In this document: piece by piece, positions 47,097 through 57,103 of the stretch
Layout: the number at the start of each line of letters is the position of its first letter
How positions within the stretch are numbered: position 1 is the first letter of the stretch
Source: Pseudomonas sp. EpS/L25
GTDB taxonomy: Bacteria; Pseudomonadota; Gammaproteobacteria; Pseudomonadales; Pseudomonadaceae
DNA: 64,000 nucleotides
Reading direction: 5' to 3'
Assembly: GCF_001512295.1 (NCBI RefSeq)
Contig: NZ_LNUP01000002.1
Location: 1,118,263 to 1,182,262 of the forward strand
The notes under the pieces: model-generated
What the model was told of the DNA's origin: nothing
Seen by the model: only the letters and a program-made list of their open reading frames with translations
The model's database searches: none
Program-made: the position numbers and the translations under genes

Positions 47097-47828
47097 GCCG
47101 GGGTCGAACTGTGCCGCACGCTCAGTGACGCTCTGGCTGACACTGACTTGGTGTTCTCCACGGTGACTGCCGGATCAGCGTTGAAGGTCGCAACGGAAGC
47201 AGGGGGGCAGCTGAAACCTAGACAGTACTTTCTTGATCTAAACTCTGTCGCGCCAGCAACCAAGAAGGCGGGGGAAAGCGCTGTAACTAGGGGTGGCGCC
47301 TCCTACCTGGATGTTGCCGTCATGGCACCAGTGCCACCTCAGCGCCTGGCTACGCCGCTGCTCCTGGGCGGCACCGACGCTGCCGCCCTGGCTGAAACGC
47401 TGGGCGAGCTTGGCTTCAACGTGAAGGTCGTGGCCGAAGAGGTAGGCGTGGCTTCCGCCATCAAGATGTGCCGCAGCGTGATGATCAAAGGACTGGAAGC
47501 GCTTACGACTGAATGTCTGTCGGCCGCCCGCCATTATGGCGCGGAAGAGAGGGTGCTCACGTCACTGCACGCGAGCTTCCCGCACATGGGCTGGGATGCT
47601 CGCCAACCGCACTACCTGATCAGCCGCGTGGCGGAGCATGGTCGGCGCCGGTCCGAAGAAATGGAAGGGGTTGCCAAGACCGTCGCCGATGCGGGCCTGG
47701 AGCCGCGCATGAGTCTGGCGATCAGTGCGGCTCAGCGTGATCTGGTGGAGCGCATGGCGGACCTGGACATCCCTTATGCTGAGCCTTTCGATTGGCGAGT
47801 TTTGGTCGACCGGCTCGCGAAGCGTTGA
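47097..47828 (+). pseudogene. N-terminally truncated NAD(P)-dependent oxidoreductase (DUF1932 / 6-phosphogluconate dehydrogenase-like)
   Basis: The frame is open from a TAG at 47094. It gives LADTDLVFSTVTAGSAL, YFLDLNSVAPATKKA, GASYLDVAVMAPVPPQRLAT and a C-terminal DUF1932 domain (AIKMCRSVMIKGLEALTTEC). The first ~60 residues, with the Rossmann GxGxxG motif for the dinucleotide, are missing, so it cannot be a working enzyme as it stands. Candidate internal starts (TTG at 47148) have no ribosome site. The piece is more GC-rich than its neighbours, so it is a fragment of ordinary chromosomal DNA caught in the element. Confidence 0.75.
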
Positions 47829-48275
47829 ATTGACTGCCTAACGCGTCTACGGGGCAGTAATGAGAAATTGCGCTTCGCCAGTTCAATCCAACGTAGAAGG
47901 TGCAGATGATCCTGCCGCTGCTCGAGGTGGTGAACCCAGATGAACGCCAATGTCGAAGCGCCTCTTACCATCGAGCAGCTGCGCGACTAGGTCGGCCGAT
48001 CGCGGGCCAGGTCGAGTGGCTGTTTCACAAACATCTCTACGCCGCGGCCACACGTTACTACCTGGAACTGCGCATCAACGGAGGCCGCCGCCTACTGCCG
48101 CATTCTGCTCTGTCAGTGCCGGAGATGGCGGTTGCCGGCAGCTTCACCTCGGTCACCCAGTGCAGCAAGAGATACTTGGCTTACTTTAGCTATCCGCCCT
48201 CTGATGAGCGACAGCTGAACTATTGAAAGGGTGTCCAGGGTGCTCCGTAAGCCGTTGCGTTGTAGGTCTTACTTT
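47829..48275. other. Gap with possible gene fragment
   Basis: About 450 GC-rich bases follow the oxidoreductase fragment. A short frame from an ATG at 47940 reads MNANVEAPLTIEQLRD and stops. In the next frame the text continues LGRPIAGQVEWLFHKHLYA to a stop at 48226. This looks like one small gene broken by a frameshift, but I do not recognise the family. Confidence 0.4.
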
Positions 48276-49127
48276 CTACCTTGGCGATCTGCGTTGGGAA
48301 AGGTAGCGAGCTTGATCGAGTTCGATTCGCTCGACAATTCCGCCAAGGCCTGCGGTGTGTAATCCATGCATTGCGTCTTGCCGCAACGTCGTCAACCAGG
48401 GCGCAGACCCGGAAAAGTGAGACCACAGCTCATGGTCGGCTGTGTGGCGATGAGACCGTCTTTTGTCTAGCCAAAAGGGGATCAGCCCGTCATTACAGCT
48501 GAGCTTATTCAGCGCTCGTTGCCTAAGTGTAGAGCGCCACATGATTGCTCCATGGCAGTAGGCTATGGCCTGCACTTGAACGAGGTGTATTAGGCTCGGA
48601 CGATGATCGAAATGCGTACCTTCGCCGAGGTGATAGAAGCGCGACGCATCATCGATGCCGTCTGCTGGGATTACCTCGAGCACGATTGCGAAGTATCCGT
48701 TCGGCTGTTGAATGTCGTAATCATCGGGGACAACGACGTGAAGCCGCAAACAGTCGGAGTCGTTGGTAGCAGAGCGACTGACGAGCCATTCCTCGAGGAG
48801 CTTTGGTTGCTTGTAGCAGAACAGGTGCGTATTTGCTGACGGGCTGCTGCCTTCGAGCCATTCTCGCTGAAGCTCAAACCGTGCAATGAGCCAGTCTATG
48901 TGACCTTGTTGGACGACCATCTTGAGGTGATCAGCATCGGACCAGGCCATCACCGGCAGTTGTAGCGACTCGGGAAAAAGAGAATTGATCCGAGACCGGG
49001 GTACGCCGTGTGCATCGAAGACATCAAGCATACGGCTGGATAGCTGGCGGGCTGGATTGACGCGACTTTTGAGCCATTGATATCCACTGCCAAGAGCCTT
49101 CAGCCCACCCATAATGTCCATGTGCAA
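48276..49127 (-). CDS. Hypothetical protein
   Basis: The 283-residue soluble protein has no family I can name with confidence. The N-terminal part (about 30-95) reads RMLDVFDAHGVPRSRINSLF, then FELQREWLEGSSP. I recall a similar HGV-R-RI-FP ... REWLEG pattern from several pseudomonad element-borne proteins. The rest includes LRLHVVVPDDYDIQQPNGYF and HLVQVQAIAYCHGAIMWRST. ATGs at 49127, 49121 and 49112 are all possible starts; none has a strong ribosome site. It stands alone, facing left, upstream of a long AT-rich gap. Confidence 0.6.
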   Translation of the reverse strand: MHMDIMGGLKALGSGYQWLKSRVNPARQLSSRMLDVFDAHGVPRSRINSLFPESLQLPVMAWSDADHLKMVVQQGHIDWLIARFELQREWLEGSSPSANTHLFCYKQPKLLEEWLVSRSATNDSDCLRLHVVVPDDYDIQQPNGYFAIVLEVIPADGIDDASRFYHLGEGTHFDHRPSLIHLVQVQAIAYCHGAIMWRSTLRQRALNKLSCNDGLIPFWLDKRRSHRHTADHELWSHFSGSAPWLTTLRQDAMHGLHTAGLGGIVERIELDQARYLSQRRSPR

Positions 49128-49879
49128 TCCTTCGTTTCAGCGAATGATTAGTTTTCCATCAACGTGACTCAAGGTCGTAATCAAAAAATATGCTCATTCC
49201 ACGAATGCTCATCACTCTATCCTCTTTTTGCACTCTCACTGTGCTCGATCTGTCTCCTGGCCGAAGTAGCCATACGTAAAGCTGTTATTCCCTATACACA
49301 AATCTTTTGATAATTGATAACTGCGTTAATTAGCTGGAGGCTTACTAGTCTAGTCGGCAGTTTCCCGAATTGCTGAATACTGCCGTCTTGCTGTTAGTCA
49401 GAAGCGAATCTAACCTGATTCTAGGGTAGCACCTCAGCGTAGCTTGGCAGCCTCCAGAGAGATGATAGACATGACTGCCGCGATTGCAGAGGATCAGTCC
49501 CTGACTGGAGGGCACAAGGTTACTGATTTGAGTAGGTGCTACCGTCGCCGATTTAGGTGTCAGTAACAACTCGCGAAGTCGTCACCGACGGGCTTTTGAG
49601 CAGGCATCCAACGCTGCTTACTTGCAACGAATGGGATGCTGTGGCATGTCACCAAGGCAATCCTTTTATCACGCTCGTGCTCCTACGTTGGTAGCTGCGC
49701 TACTATCGTCGTAATTTCAGCGACGCCTCTGGCTTTGACGTTTGGCAGCTAGAGTTACCGCTGGTCGGTAAATGGATCAATTTTTTTAAGAATCTAAAAG
49801 CTGTGCCGATCTGTTTGGCTAAAGACGCCATCATGGCGTGAGCAGGATTATTGCCCTTTTTAGTGTATGGAGTATTTTC
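49128..49879. other. AT-rich intergenic region before the giant helicase gene
   Basis: There is no convincing gene in 750 bases. An exact inverted pair, GGTAGCACCT at 49425-49434 and AGGTGCTACC at 49534-49543, brackets 99 bases. The promoter of the giant gene presumably lies in the right-hand 200 bases. Nothing else stands out. Confidence 0.6.
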
Positions 49880-52800
49880 ATGGACGAATCTAATCAATTG
49901 TCACTTGACGACAGCCTGGAAAAAACGTCGCCAAGCGTGTCGCCCCAGCCTGAGCCGGTGATTGGTATTCGACACAGCATCGTTGCCAAGCTGAACCTTG
50001 CGGACTACCAGAATGCCGTACCAGTCATTCGTGAGCTCAAGATTGTCAATGAGACCTCGCAGCGTTTTCGTGAGCTTGTACTGACACTGACTTCTTCTCC
50101 AGAAGTTTTCAAGCCAACCACATGGCACATCGACTCCTTAGGCGCTGAAGCGCAGCAACAGATCTCAGGGCTAGATCTTGTGCTTGATGGTGCCTTGCTG
50201 GCTCGGCTCGTCGAGGCGGAGAAAGCAACTTTGACGTTCAGCCTTCGAGCTTCTGGTGAAGAAATAGCGACGGCCGAATCGGTCCTTGAACTTTTACCTC
50301 GTATGCAATGGGGCGGCCTCTCTCATATCCCGGATATGACTGCTGCCTTCGTACAGCCCAACGATCTGGCGGTTGAACACCTACTGCGCCAGGCCGCCGA
50401 GGTGTTGCGCAAGAGCGGCAAAAGTCCAGCTCTGGATGGTTACAACGGAGGCGCCAGACGGGCGTGGGAAATTGCCTCGGCGATTTGGGGCGCCATGGCT
50501 GGGATGAAGCTGGTCTATAGCCTTCCGCCAGCCAGTTTCGAGCTGTACGGCCAAAAGGTCAGAAGCCCCAGTCACATAGCCGACACCGGCCTTGCCACCT
50601 GTTTTGATTTAGCGTTGTTCTTTTGTGCAGCCCTTGAGCAGGCAGGCCTGAATCCTGTTTTGGTCTTCACCCGGGGCCATGCTTTTGCGGGCGTCTGGCT
50701 CAAAGCCGAAGAGTTTTCCGCAACGCTCATTGATGACGTGACCGCTCTGCGCAAGCGGCTGAAATTGAGCGAGATTATCTTGTTTGAAACCACGCTCATT
50801 ACCCAAGCGCCTGTTTCACCGTTCGCCTATGCCGTGGAGCGTGGCGCTGCTCAGGTCGCGGAAGAACAAGAGCATCAATTCGAGATGGTGCTCGATATTC
50901 GCCGGGCACGATTGCAGCGTATTAAACCGCTGGCGAGTGCTGATGCCCAGCACCTTAAGGCCGATGCGGCCTTAGAATACGAGCAAGATGGTGAGCTCCT
51001 GGTAGAGGATGCGCCGACGCTTCCGGAAGAGCTCGATATGGTTGAGATCGAAGACCTGTCAAAGCTGGATCCCCAAGACCGCCTTGGGCGCTGGCAGCGC
51101 AAGCTGCTAGACCTGTCGATGCGTAACAATCTGCTCAATTTCAAGGCGGGCAAGCGTTCCTTGAAGCTGGAGGCGCCTGATGCTGGTGCGCTCGAAGACG
51201 TGTTGGCTACCGGGCAGTCGCTAAAGATGCTGTCGCGACCGGACTTCATGGATGGCGCTGATCCGCGTGAGCGGGCCTTGTATGAGCAACGAGAACGTCA
51301 GGACGTGCGTCGTGCTCATGCACTGGATGGTCTCAAGCGCAAAGAGGTATTTATTGGCCTAACGTCTATGGAGCTGGATACCCGACTGACGGAGCTTTAC
51401 CGGGGAGCGCGCGCTGCGCTGCAGGAAGGCGGAGCTAATACCCTATTCTTGGCATTGGGCTTCTTGAGTTGGACGCCTGAGGACCGTAAAGACAAGAGAT
51501 ACCGGGCTCCATTAGTGCTTGTTCCAGTGCGCCTTGAGCGGCGTAGCGCTCGCTCCGGATTCACGCTTCACCTGCACGATGACGAGCCTCGCTTCAATCC
51601 CACGCTTATCGAGATGCTGCGTGAAGATTTCGAGCTAAGCCTAGGCAAGCTCGAACATGAGTTACCCAGGGACGACTCCGGGCTCAATGTCGAACTGATC
51701 TGGAAAACGGTAGCCACGGTCATCAAGGACATCGCAGGCTGGGAGGTGAGCGAAGACATCTACCTCTCGACCTTTTCCTTTGCCAAATTCCTCATGTGGC
51801 AAGACCTGTCCCAGCATGCGGATCATTTGCGGGACAGCCCTGTGGTGCGCCATCTGCTGGACACTCCCCGTGACGCCTTTACTTCGGAAGTCGACTTCCC
51901 TGAGGCCGAACGCTTGGATCTTGAGTATGGTCCAGAGGAGGTGTTCTGCCCGTTGCCGTCGGACTCGTCTCAGTTGGCCGCCGTCATGGCCGGATCCAAA
52001 GGTAAAAACTTCGTATTGATTGGGCCGCCAGGCACTGGTAAGAGCCAGACCATTGCCAATCTGATTTCACAGTCTATTGCCCAGGGCAAGCGAGTCCTGT
52101 TCGTCTCGGAGAAGATCGCTGCGCTAGACGTTGTGTATCGCCGGCTACGTGAAATCGGGTTAGGTGAATTCTGCCTGGAGGTTCATTCCAGCAAGGCAAG
52201 CAAGGTAGACGTCCTGGCTCAGTTACAAACCGCATGGGAAGCCAAAGGGCAGACCGATCCTGCTTTGTGGCGTGCAGAGGCAGAGCGTCTCAAAGGCCTA
52301 CGCGACAGTCTCAACTTGTATGTCGAGCGTCTGCATCACCGCTATCCAAATGGTATGTCGATCTTCGGTGCCATCGGCGTCGTGACTGCCAATCGTGAGG
52401 TGAGTCCGATCAGGCTGTTTTGGTCATCGCCGCATCACCATGACCGGGCGGGACTTCTGGCGCTGGAGGATCTAGCCAAACGGATAGAGGTGAATGCCGA
52501 TGCAGTGGGGTACGGCCATCTCAGAACGCATGCCTTAATGGGGGTCGGGCAGACCGACTGGTCGCCCAAATGGGCGTCCGAACTCGTCCAGGTAACACGT
52601 GATCTACTCCCTCTGATTGATGCAATGCAGCGCAACGCCGACCGTTTCTTTGAGACGATTCAGTTGCCTCCAGTTGCCCTGACCGGTTCCGCTTTGGACA
52701 GCTTGGCGATGCTGTCGACCGTTTTGCCTCGAGCTGCGGGTCATGACTGGCGTTTCGTCCTACGCCCAGATGCGCGTAAGTTGGTCCAGAGACTTGGGGA

Positions 52801-55800
52801 GGGATGTGAGCTAATCGCTCAGCATCAAGCGCTTAACGCAAAGTTGACGCCTGCTTGGCCTTCAATGCTCTTGAACAAAGCGGACGAAGCTCTGGCGCTT
52901 TTGCAGCGCCGACGCGAAACCCAAGCCGTGTTTGGGCCCACCTGGACAGCCGAGGTGTTAGCGGCGACCAGTCAGGCGATTGGTTTGCTTGAGCAACTCG
53001 CTGATCTACGGCGACAGCTGACGGTGAGCTATACCGACGCTGTCGAAGCGCTCGATGTCCAGCAACTGCTGGAGCATTGGCGTAAAGCAGAGCAGTCTTT
53101 CTGGCCAAAATCCTTTTTTGGTATGCGCAAGATCCGAGAAACCTTCGGGAAGACCGCAAGCGGTCATGCCGCTACGGATGTGGCCAAGGATCTCTCTACT
53201 TGGATCAACATCCGTGTTGTCCGTAAGCAAATCGATGACCTTGCTTTGGGAGACAGGATCGGTCCGGTATGGCAAGGGTGGCGATCTAACCCCGCCCACT
53301 TGTCCGCCGGTATTCGTATGCAGCAGACCCTAGAGCTACAGAAGAGCGACAGCATCTGGGCAGACAGTGGATTTGAGCCCATTGAGCAGGGGGCATTGGG
53401 TGAATCTTTGCGGGCCGATCTTCACAGGCTACGTAGTGTTGCGCAGATGACGCAGGATCTGATGGCTTTCCAAGATCTGCAGGTCGCCACCGACGGGCTC
53501 TGGCAGGGGCTTACCACCACCGTCGAGCCACTTAAGGCTGCACTTATTTTCCAGCGGGCGCGCCTGTCGATTAGCGAGCATGGGGCAGTGTCGGAGGCCC
53601 ATGATCTTGTCGCAGTTGGTCAGTGCGGTAAGGGCATGCAGCAGGATTACCAGTTGCTCAAACAGCGTGCTGGTCTAGAACGTAAATTGGTAGAGCTCGA
53701 TGATTTGCACGAGGCCACTGCAGGCCTTTGGAATGGGCTACGAACCCGCACGGATAATGTGCAAAAGGTCATTGCCTTCCAGGCGGCACTAGCCGGAGCG
53801 ATTACCCGGCTAGCCACGCAGGCAGAGGAACTAGTGGCATGCAAAGCAGCCTTGGGTCTTCTGCTAGGCGATGGAAATTCGCTCCTCGAACCTCAGGGCT
53901 CTGTAACGCTAGCAGGTGTGGCACTGCAGCAGGCACTGGTTATTTTTAGCCGGCAGCGCGAAGCGATGGCGACCGCTGGGCATTTCTCAGCGGCATCGCC
54001 GCTGTCGTCCGATCTTACCCTCGATGCCTTGCGGGCCCAGTGTGACGGACTAGTTCGCGCCGAGCCGCGTCTGAAGGCTTGGTGCGCTTGGCAGAAGGTC
54101 CGCGATGAGGCGGCGGGCGTTGGCCTTATGCCACTCGTGGAGGCCCTGGAAGCAGAGCAGGTAGTACCGGGTATGACACTTACGACCTTTAGCGTCAATT
54201 ATGCACGTTGGTGGCTGGACACCGTTGTTGATCAGGAGTCGGTGATCCGGACCTTTGTTAGTGCCGAACATGATCAACGCATCCGTGACTTCCGCGCCTT
54301 GGACGAGCGTTTCACCGCCTTGACCCGTGACTGGCTGCGGGCACGGCTGTGTGCCGATCTACCCAACCAGGAATCTGTCAGCCGTTCCTCTGAGTGGGGA
54401 CTGCTACGGCATGAGATGGGTAAGAAGACCCGCCATCTACCGCTGCGCGAGTTGATGTCCCGGGCGCCGGAGGCCCTGATGAAGCTCACGCCTTGCCTGC
54501 TCATGAGTCCTCTATCGATCGCCCAGTATTTGGCTCCGAGCGCCACACCCTTTGATTTGGTGGTCTTTGATGAGGCTTCACAGATCCCAGTTTGGGATGC
54601 TATTGGAGCTATGGCACGTGGTCGTCAGGTCGTCATGGTGGGTGATCCCAAGCAGCTGCCGCCAACCTCCTTTTTCGACCGAGCCGAATCCAGTGTCGAA
54701 GATGACGATGTCGAGACGGACCTTGAAAGCATCCTGGATGAGTGCATTAGCGCGAATCTGCCCACCCGTAATCTACGGTGGCACTATCGTAGTCGCCATG
54801 AAAGCCTGATTGCCTTCTCCAACCAGCGCTATTATGACTCGAAGTTGATCACCTTTCCGTCGCCTGTCACGACAGATACCGCGGTACGCCTCTGTGCGGT
54901 GTCGGGGGTCTACGAGAAAGGTCTGTCGCGTACGAATCCGATCGAGGCGCACGCAGTCGTGGCGGATCTGGTTGCCCGTCTCAAAGCTTCAGGTTTCCGC
55001 GAGAGCGGTCAGACAATCGGGGTAGTGACCTTCAATGGTGAACAGCAGAGACTGATCGAGGATCTGCTCGACCATGAGCGCCGCACTGATCCGGTGCTAG
55101 AAACCTTCTTTGCTGAAAACCAAATTGAGCCTGTCTTCGTGAAAAACCTGGAGAGTGTGCAGGGTGACGAGCGTGACATCATCTATTTCTCAACCACCTA
55201 TGCCAAAGACCAGGTAGGAAACCTGTCGATGAACTTCGGTCCTCTGAACCGGCAAGGAGGCGAGCGCCGACTGAACGTGGCCGTAACTCGCGCGCGTCAA
55301 GAGCTCCTGGTTTTCTCTAGCCTCCGCCCTGAGCACATCGATCTTTCTCGGACCCAGTCGGTTGGAGTAAGAGATCTCAAGCACTTCTTGGAGTTTGCCG
55401 AGCGCGGTCCCCGTGCTCTATCTGAAGCCGTTAACGGTAGTGTAGGTGGCTTCGACAGTCCCTTCGAGCAAGCCGTGGCGGCAGCGCTTGCTAAAAAAGG
55501 CTGGCATGTCCACACCCAAGTTGGGGTATCGGGTTTCCGCATTGATTTGGGCGTGGTAGATCCAGATGCCCCCGGTCGTTATCTAGCGGGTATCGAGTGC
55601 GACGGCGCGACGTACCATCGCAGCGCAACGGCGCGTGACCGTGACAAGTTACGCGAGCAGGTGCTGCGTGGTTTGGGCTGGGAAATCCTGCGAATTTGGT
55701 CTACTGACTGGTGGATCGATGCTCAGGAAACCGCTTCACGAGTGCATTCTCGACTCGAAGCTTTGTTAGCCCTTTCGCGAACCAACCGCCAGGAGCGGGA

Positions 55801-56524
55801 GGCAAGAGAGGAAGCGCGACAAGCTGCGAAGCAGGCGGCAGAGGCTCTTGCGACTGCGCAGCAGGCTGCAACCAGCGAGGTGCCCGCTGCGCAAGATCCT
55901 GTGGTGGCTCACGTTGCGGGTAATGCGGCAGTTCAGATTAGCTACGCCCACTCGTTAGAACCGGTACCTATCGCTCATGCGGCTGAAGACCAAGCTTCCA
56001 GCCAAACTAAGCCAATTTACCGGGAGTCCACGCCGGAGGATTGGGTTGAAGGCATTGACGCAGATGCGTTCCTACATGCCGACTACGATCAGGTTCTGAG
56101 TCAGCTTGTGGCTCATGTCGTCGAGGCCGAGGGGCCCTTGCTGGATCAGACGCTGGCCCGACGTATTGCGCGTGCTCATGGCTGGACACGGACAGGCGCT
56201 CGAATTCGGGATCGAGTGATAGATATTGCCCGGCGTCACCACCGCAGCCACGAAGAGCAGGTAGGGGAGTTCTTCTGGCCAAGCGGCTTGGTCTTGAATA
56301 GGCAGGTTATTTGCCGGCGTGCCTGTCCAGAGACTGGAGGTCGTCCTGCAGATGAGATCTGCCTGGATGAGCTGGCGTCGCTTGCACGTGAGCTGCTAGA
56401 TAATCAAATGGTTGCAGGAGAGGCATTACTCTACGGTATGGCTCGAGAGTTGGGAGTACAGAAGCTCAGTGCCTCAAGCCGGCTGCGACTGTCACGTGCG
56501 ATTGAGTTGGCAAGTAATAGTTAG
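49880..56524 (+). CDS. Giant DUF4011 / SF1 helicase / Vsr-like nuclease / DUF3320 protein, Hhe-type defence candidate
   Basis: The product has 2214 residues. A transglutaminase-like region comes first (about 170-290), with Cys near 241 in GLATCFDLALFF and His near 265 in TRGHAFAGVWL. DUF4011 follows from about 400 (RKLLDLSMRNNLLNF). A superfamily 1 helicase has Walker A GPPGTGKS at 715-722, DEAS in LVVFDEASQIP near 1564, MVGDPKQLPPTSFF, VQGDERDIIYFSTTY and NVAVTRARQELL near 1798. A Vsr/DUF559-type nuclease spans about 1855-1945, with Glu in SPFEQAV, Asp in GFRIDLGV and the pair in GIECDGATYH. DUF3320 ends it. The ATG at 49880 is chosen for the GGAG seven bases ahead over a GTG at 49838. The order matches what I recall of the single-gene Hhe anti-phage system; all active motifs appear intact. 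Confidence 0.88.
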   Translation: MDESNQLSLDDSLEKTSPSVSPQPEPVIGIRHSIVAKLNLADYQNAVPVIRELKIVNETSQRFRELVLTLTSSPEVFKPTTWHIDSLGAEAQQQISGLDLVLDGALLARLVEAEKATLTFSLRASGEEIATAESVLELLPRMQWGGLSHIPDMTAAFVQPNDLAVEHLLRQAAEVLRKSGKSPALDGYNGGARRAWEIASAIWGAMAGMKLVYSLPPASFELYGQKVRSPSHIADTGLATCFDLALFFCAALEQAGLNPVLVFTRGHAFAGVWLKAEEFSATLIDDVTALRKRLKLSEIILFETTLITQAPVSPFAYAVERGAAQVAEEQEHQFEMVLDIRRARLQRIKPLASADAQHLKADAALEYEQDGELLVEDAPTLPEELDMVEIEDLSKLDPQDRLGRWQRKLLDLSMRNNLLNFKAGKRSLKLEAPDAGALEDVLATGQSLKMLSRPDFMDGADPRERALYEQRERQDVRRAHALDGLKRKEVFIGLTSMELDTRLTELYRGARAALQEGGANTLFLALGFLSWTPEDRKDKRYRAPLVLVPVRLERRSARSGFTLHLHDDEPRFNPTLIEMLREDFELSLGKLEHELPRDDSGLNVELIWKTVATVIKDIAGWEVSEDIYLSTFSFAKFLMWQDLSQHADHLRDSPVVRHLLDTPRDAFTSEVDFPEAERLDLEYGPEEVFCPLPSDSSQLAAVMAGSKGKNFVLIGPPGTGKSQTIANLISQSIAQGKRVLFVSEKIAALDVVYRRLREIGLGEFCLEVHSSKASKVDVLAQLQTAWEAKGQTDPALWRAEAERLKGLRDSLNLYVERLHHRYPNGMSIFGAIGVVTANREVSPIRLFWSSPHHHDRAGLLALEDLAKRIEVNADAVGYGHLRTHALMGVGQTDWSPKWASELVQVTRDLLPLIDAMQRNADRFFETIQLPPVALTGSALDSLAMLSTVLPRAAGHDWRFVLRPDARKLVQRLGEGCELIAQHQALNAKLTPAWPSMLLNKADEALALLQRRRETQAVFGPTWTAEVLAATSQAIGLLEQLADLRRQLTVSYTDAVEALDVQQLLEHWRKAEQSFWPKSFFGMRKIRETFGKTASGHAATDVAKDLSTWINIRVVRKQIDDLALGDRIGPVWQGWRSNPAHLSAGIRMQQTLELQKSDSIWADSGFEPIEQGALGESLRADLHRLRSVAQMTQDLMAFQDLQVATDGLWQGLTTTVEPLKAALIFQRARLSISEHGAVSEAHDLVAVGQCGKGMQQDYQLLKQRAGLERKLVELDDLHEATAGLWNGLRTRTDNVQKVIAFQAALAGAITRLATQAEELVACKAALGLLLGDGNSLLEPQGSVTLAGVALQQALVIFSRQREAMATAGHFSAASPLSSDLTLDALRAQCDGLVRAEPRLKAWCAWQKVRDEAAGVGLMPLVEALEAEQVVPGMTLTTFSVNYARWWLDTVVDQESVIRTFVSAEHDQRIRDFRALDERFTALTRDWLRARLCADLPNQESVSRSSEWGLLRHEMGKKTRHLPLRELMSRAPEALMKLTPCLLMSPLSIAQYLAPSATPFDLVVFDEASQIPVWDAIGAMARGRQVVMVGDPKQLPPTSFFDRAESSVEDDDVETDLESILDECISANLPTRNLRWHYRSRHESLIAFSNQRYYDSKLITFPSPVTTDTAVRLCAVSGVYEKGLSRTNPIEAHAVVADLVARLKASGFRESGQTIGVVTFNGEQQRLIEDLLDHERRTDPVLETFFAENQIEPVFVKNLESVQGDERDIIYFSTTYAKDQVGNLSMNFGPLNRQGGERRLNVAVTRARQELLVFSSLRPEHIDLSRTQSVGVRDLKHFLEFAERGPRALSEAVNGSVGGFDSPFEQAVAAALAKKGWHVHTQVGVSGFRIDLGVVDPDAPGRYLAGIECDGATYHRSATARDRDKLREQVLRGLGWEILRIWSTDWWIDAQETASRVHSRLEALLALSRTNRQEREAREEARQAAKQAAEALATAQQAATSEVPAAQDPVVAHVAGNAAVQISYAHSLEPVPIAHAAEDQASSQTKPIYRESTPEDWVEGIDADAFLHADYDQVLSQLVAHVVEAEGPLLDQTLARRIARAHGWTRTGARIRDRVIDIARRHHRSHEEQVGEFFWPSGLVLNRQVICRRACPETGGRPADEICLDELASLARELLDNQMVAGEALLYGMARELGVQKLSASSRLRLSRAIELASNS

Positions 56525-56586
56525 AGGTTGTTTGGAAAGGGCCGGTAGGGCCGCGACGAGTCCTTCCGGTCAAGCGCTTAAGCGCG

Positions 56587-56606
56587 GTAGGTAGGTAGGT
56601 AGGTAG
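56587..56606. repeat. GTAG tetranucleotide repeat, five copies
   Basis: Five exact GTAG units run from 56587 to 56606, just past the stop of the giant gene. The tract is non-coding. Confidence 0.85.
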
Positions 56607-56637
56607 GTGGATTCTTCCATTCCGCTCGTTGGCGCGC

Positions 56638-56775
56638 TGTAGTGGTCAACTAATCCCGGACACTGGTTTAAGTCTTTCCTCGGCAATGGCGGGCGGTAGC
56701 CCACCATTGAATTGATGCGGCCGCTGCCAGTTGTAGTGCTGCATCAGGAATATGCCGATGTCCTGTTGTGCCTAC
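56638..56775 (-). mobile_element. Terminal remnant of an IS3-family insertion sequence
   Basis: On the minus strand the text reads IGIFLMQHYNWQRPHQFNGG, then LPPAIAEERLKPVSGIS and a stop at 56646-56648. This is the usual end of an IS3-group OrfB transposase. The outer end TGTAGTGGTCAACTAATCCC looks like the terminal inverted repeat of the same group. The rest of the element is absent, so it is a dead fragment. Confidence 0.75.
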
Positions 56776-57103
56776 GTAGCTCGCGCGGCTCAGCCGTACG
56801 GTCTAGGACGTCCATCATCGTTGAGCACTGACCGTACTGTGGTTGCTTAACTAAGCAATACCTTAGTTGAGATTGGCTTGATGTCCATTTACTTCACCTA
56901 CCACAGAGTGCAGGTTGAAGAGGTCAGCCTCACTGCCGCGGAGCACGGGATCGTCGGCCGCACAGTGCTTCCGTCCTTCTTTTTGCCAGCACTGACGCTG
57001 ATACTGAATTGCTATTCCGTGCGCTGCCACGGCCTTTCTCTCCGTATACTCTCCATCTAATAAAATAATTGCTAACTGTTTTGCGAAACTCGTACTTGCC
57101 AAG

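Larger units (their letters stand above)
56525..57103. other. Intergenic region with microsatellite and IS remnant
   Basis: After the giant gene come a GTAG microsatellite (56587-56606) and the end of an IS3-family element (about 56638-56775). Both are annotated separately. From 56780 to 57103 no gene or clear structure is seen. Confidence 0.6.
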
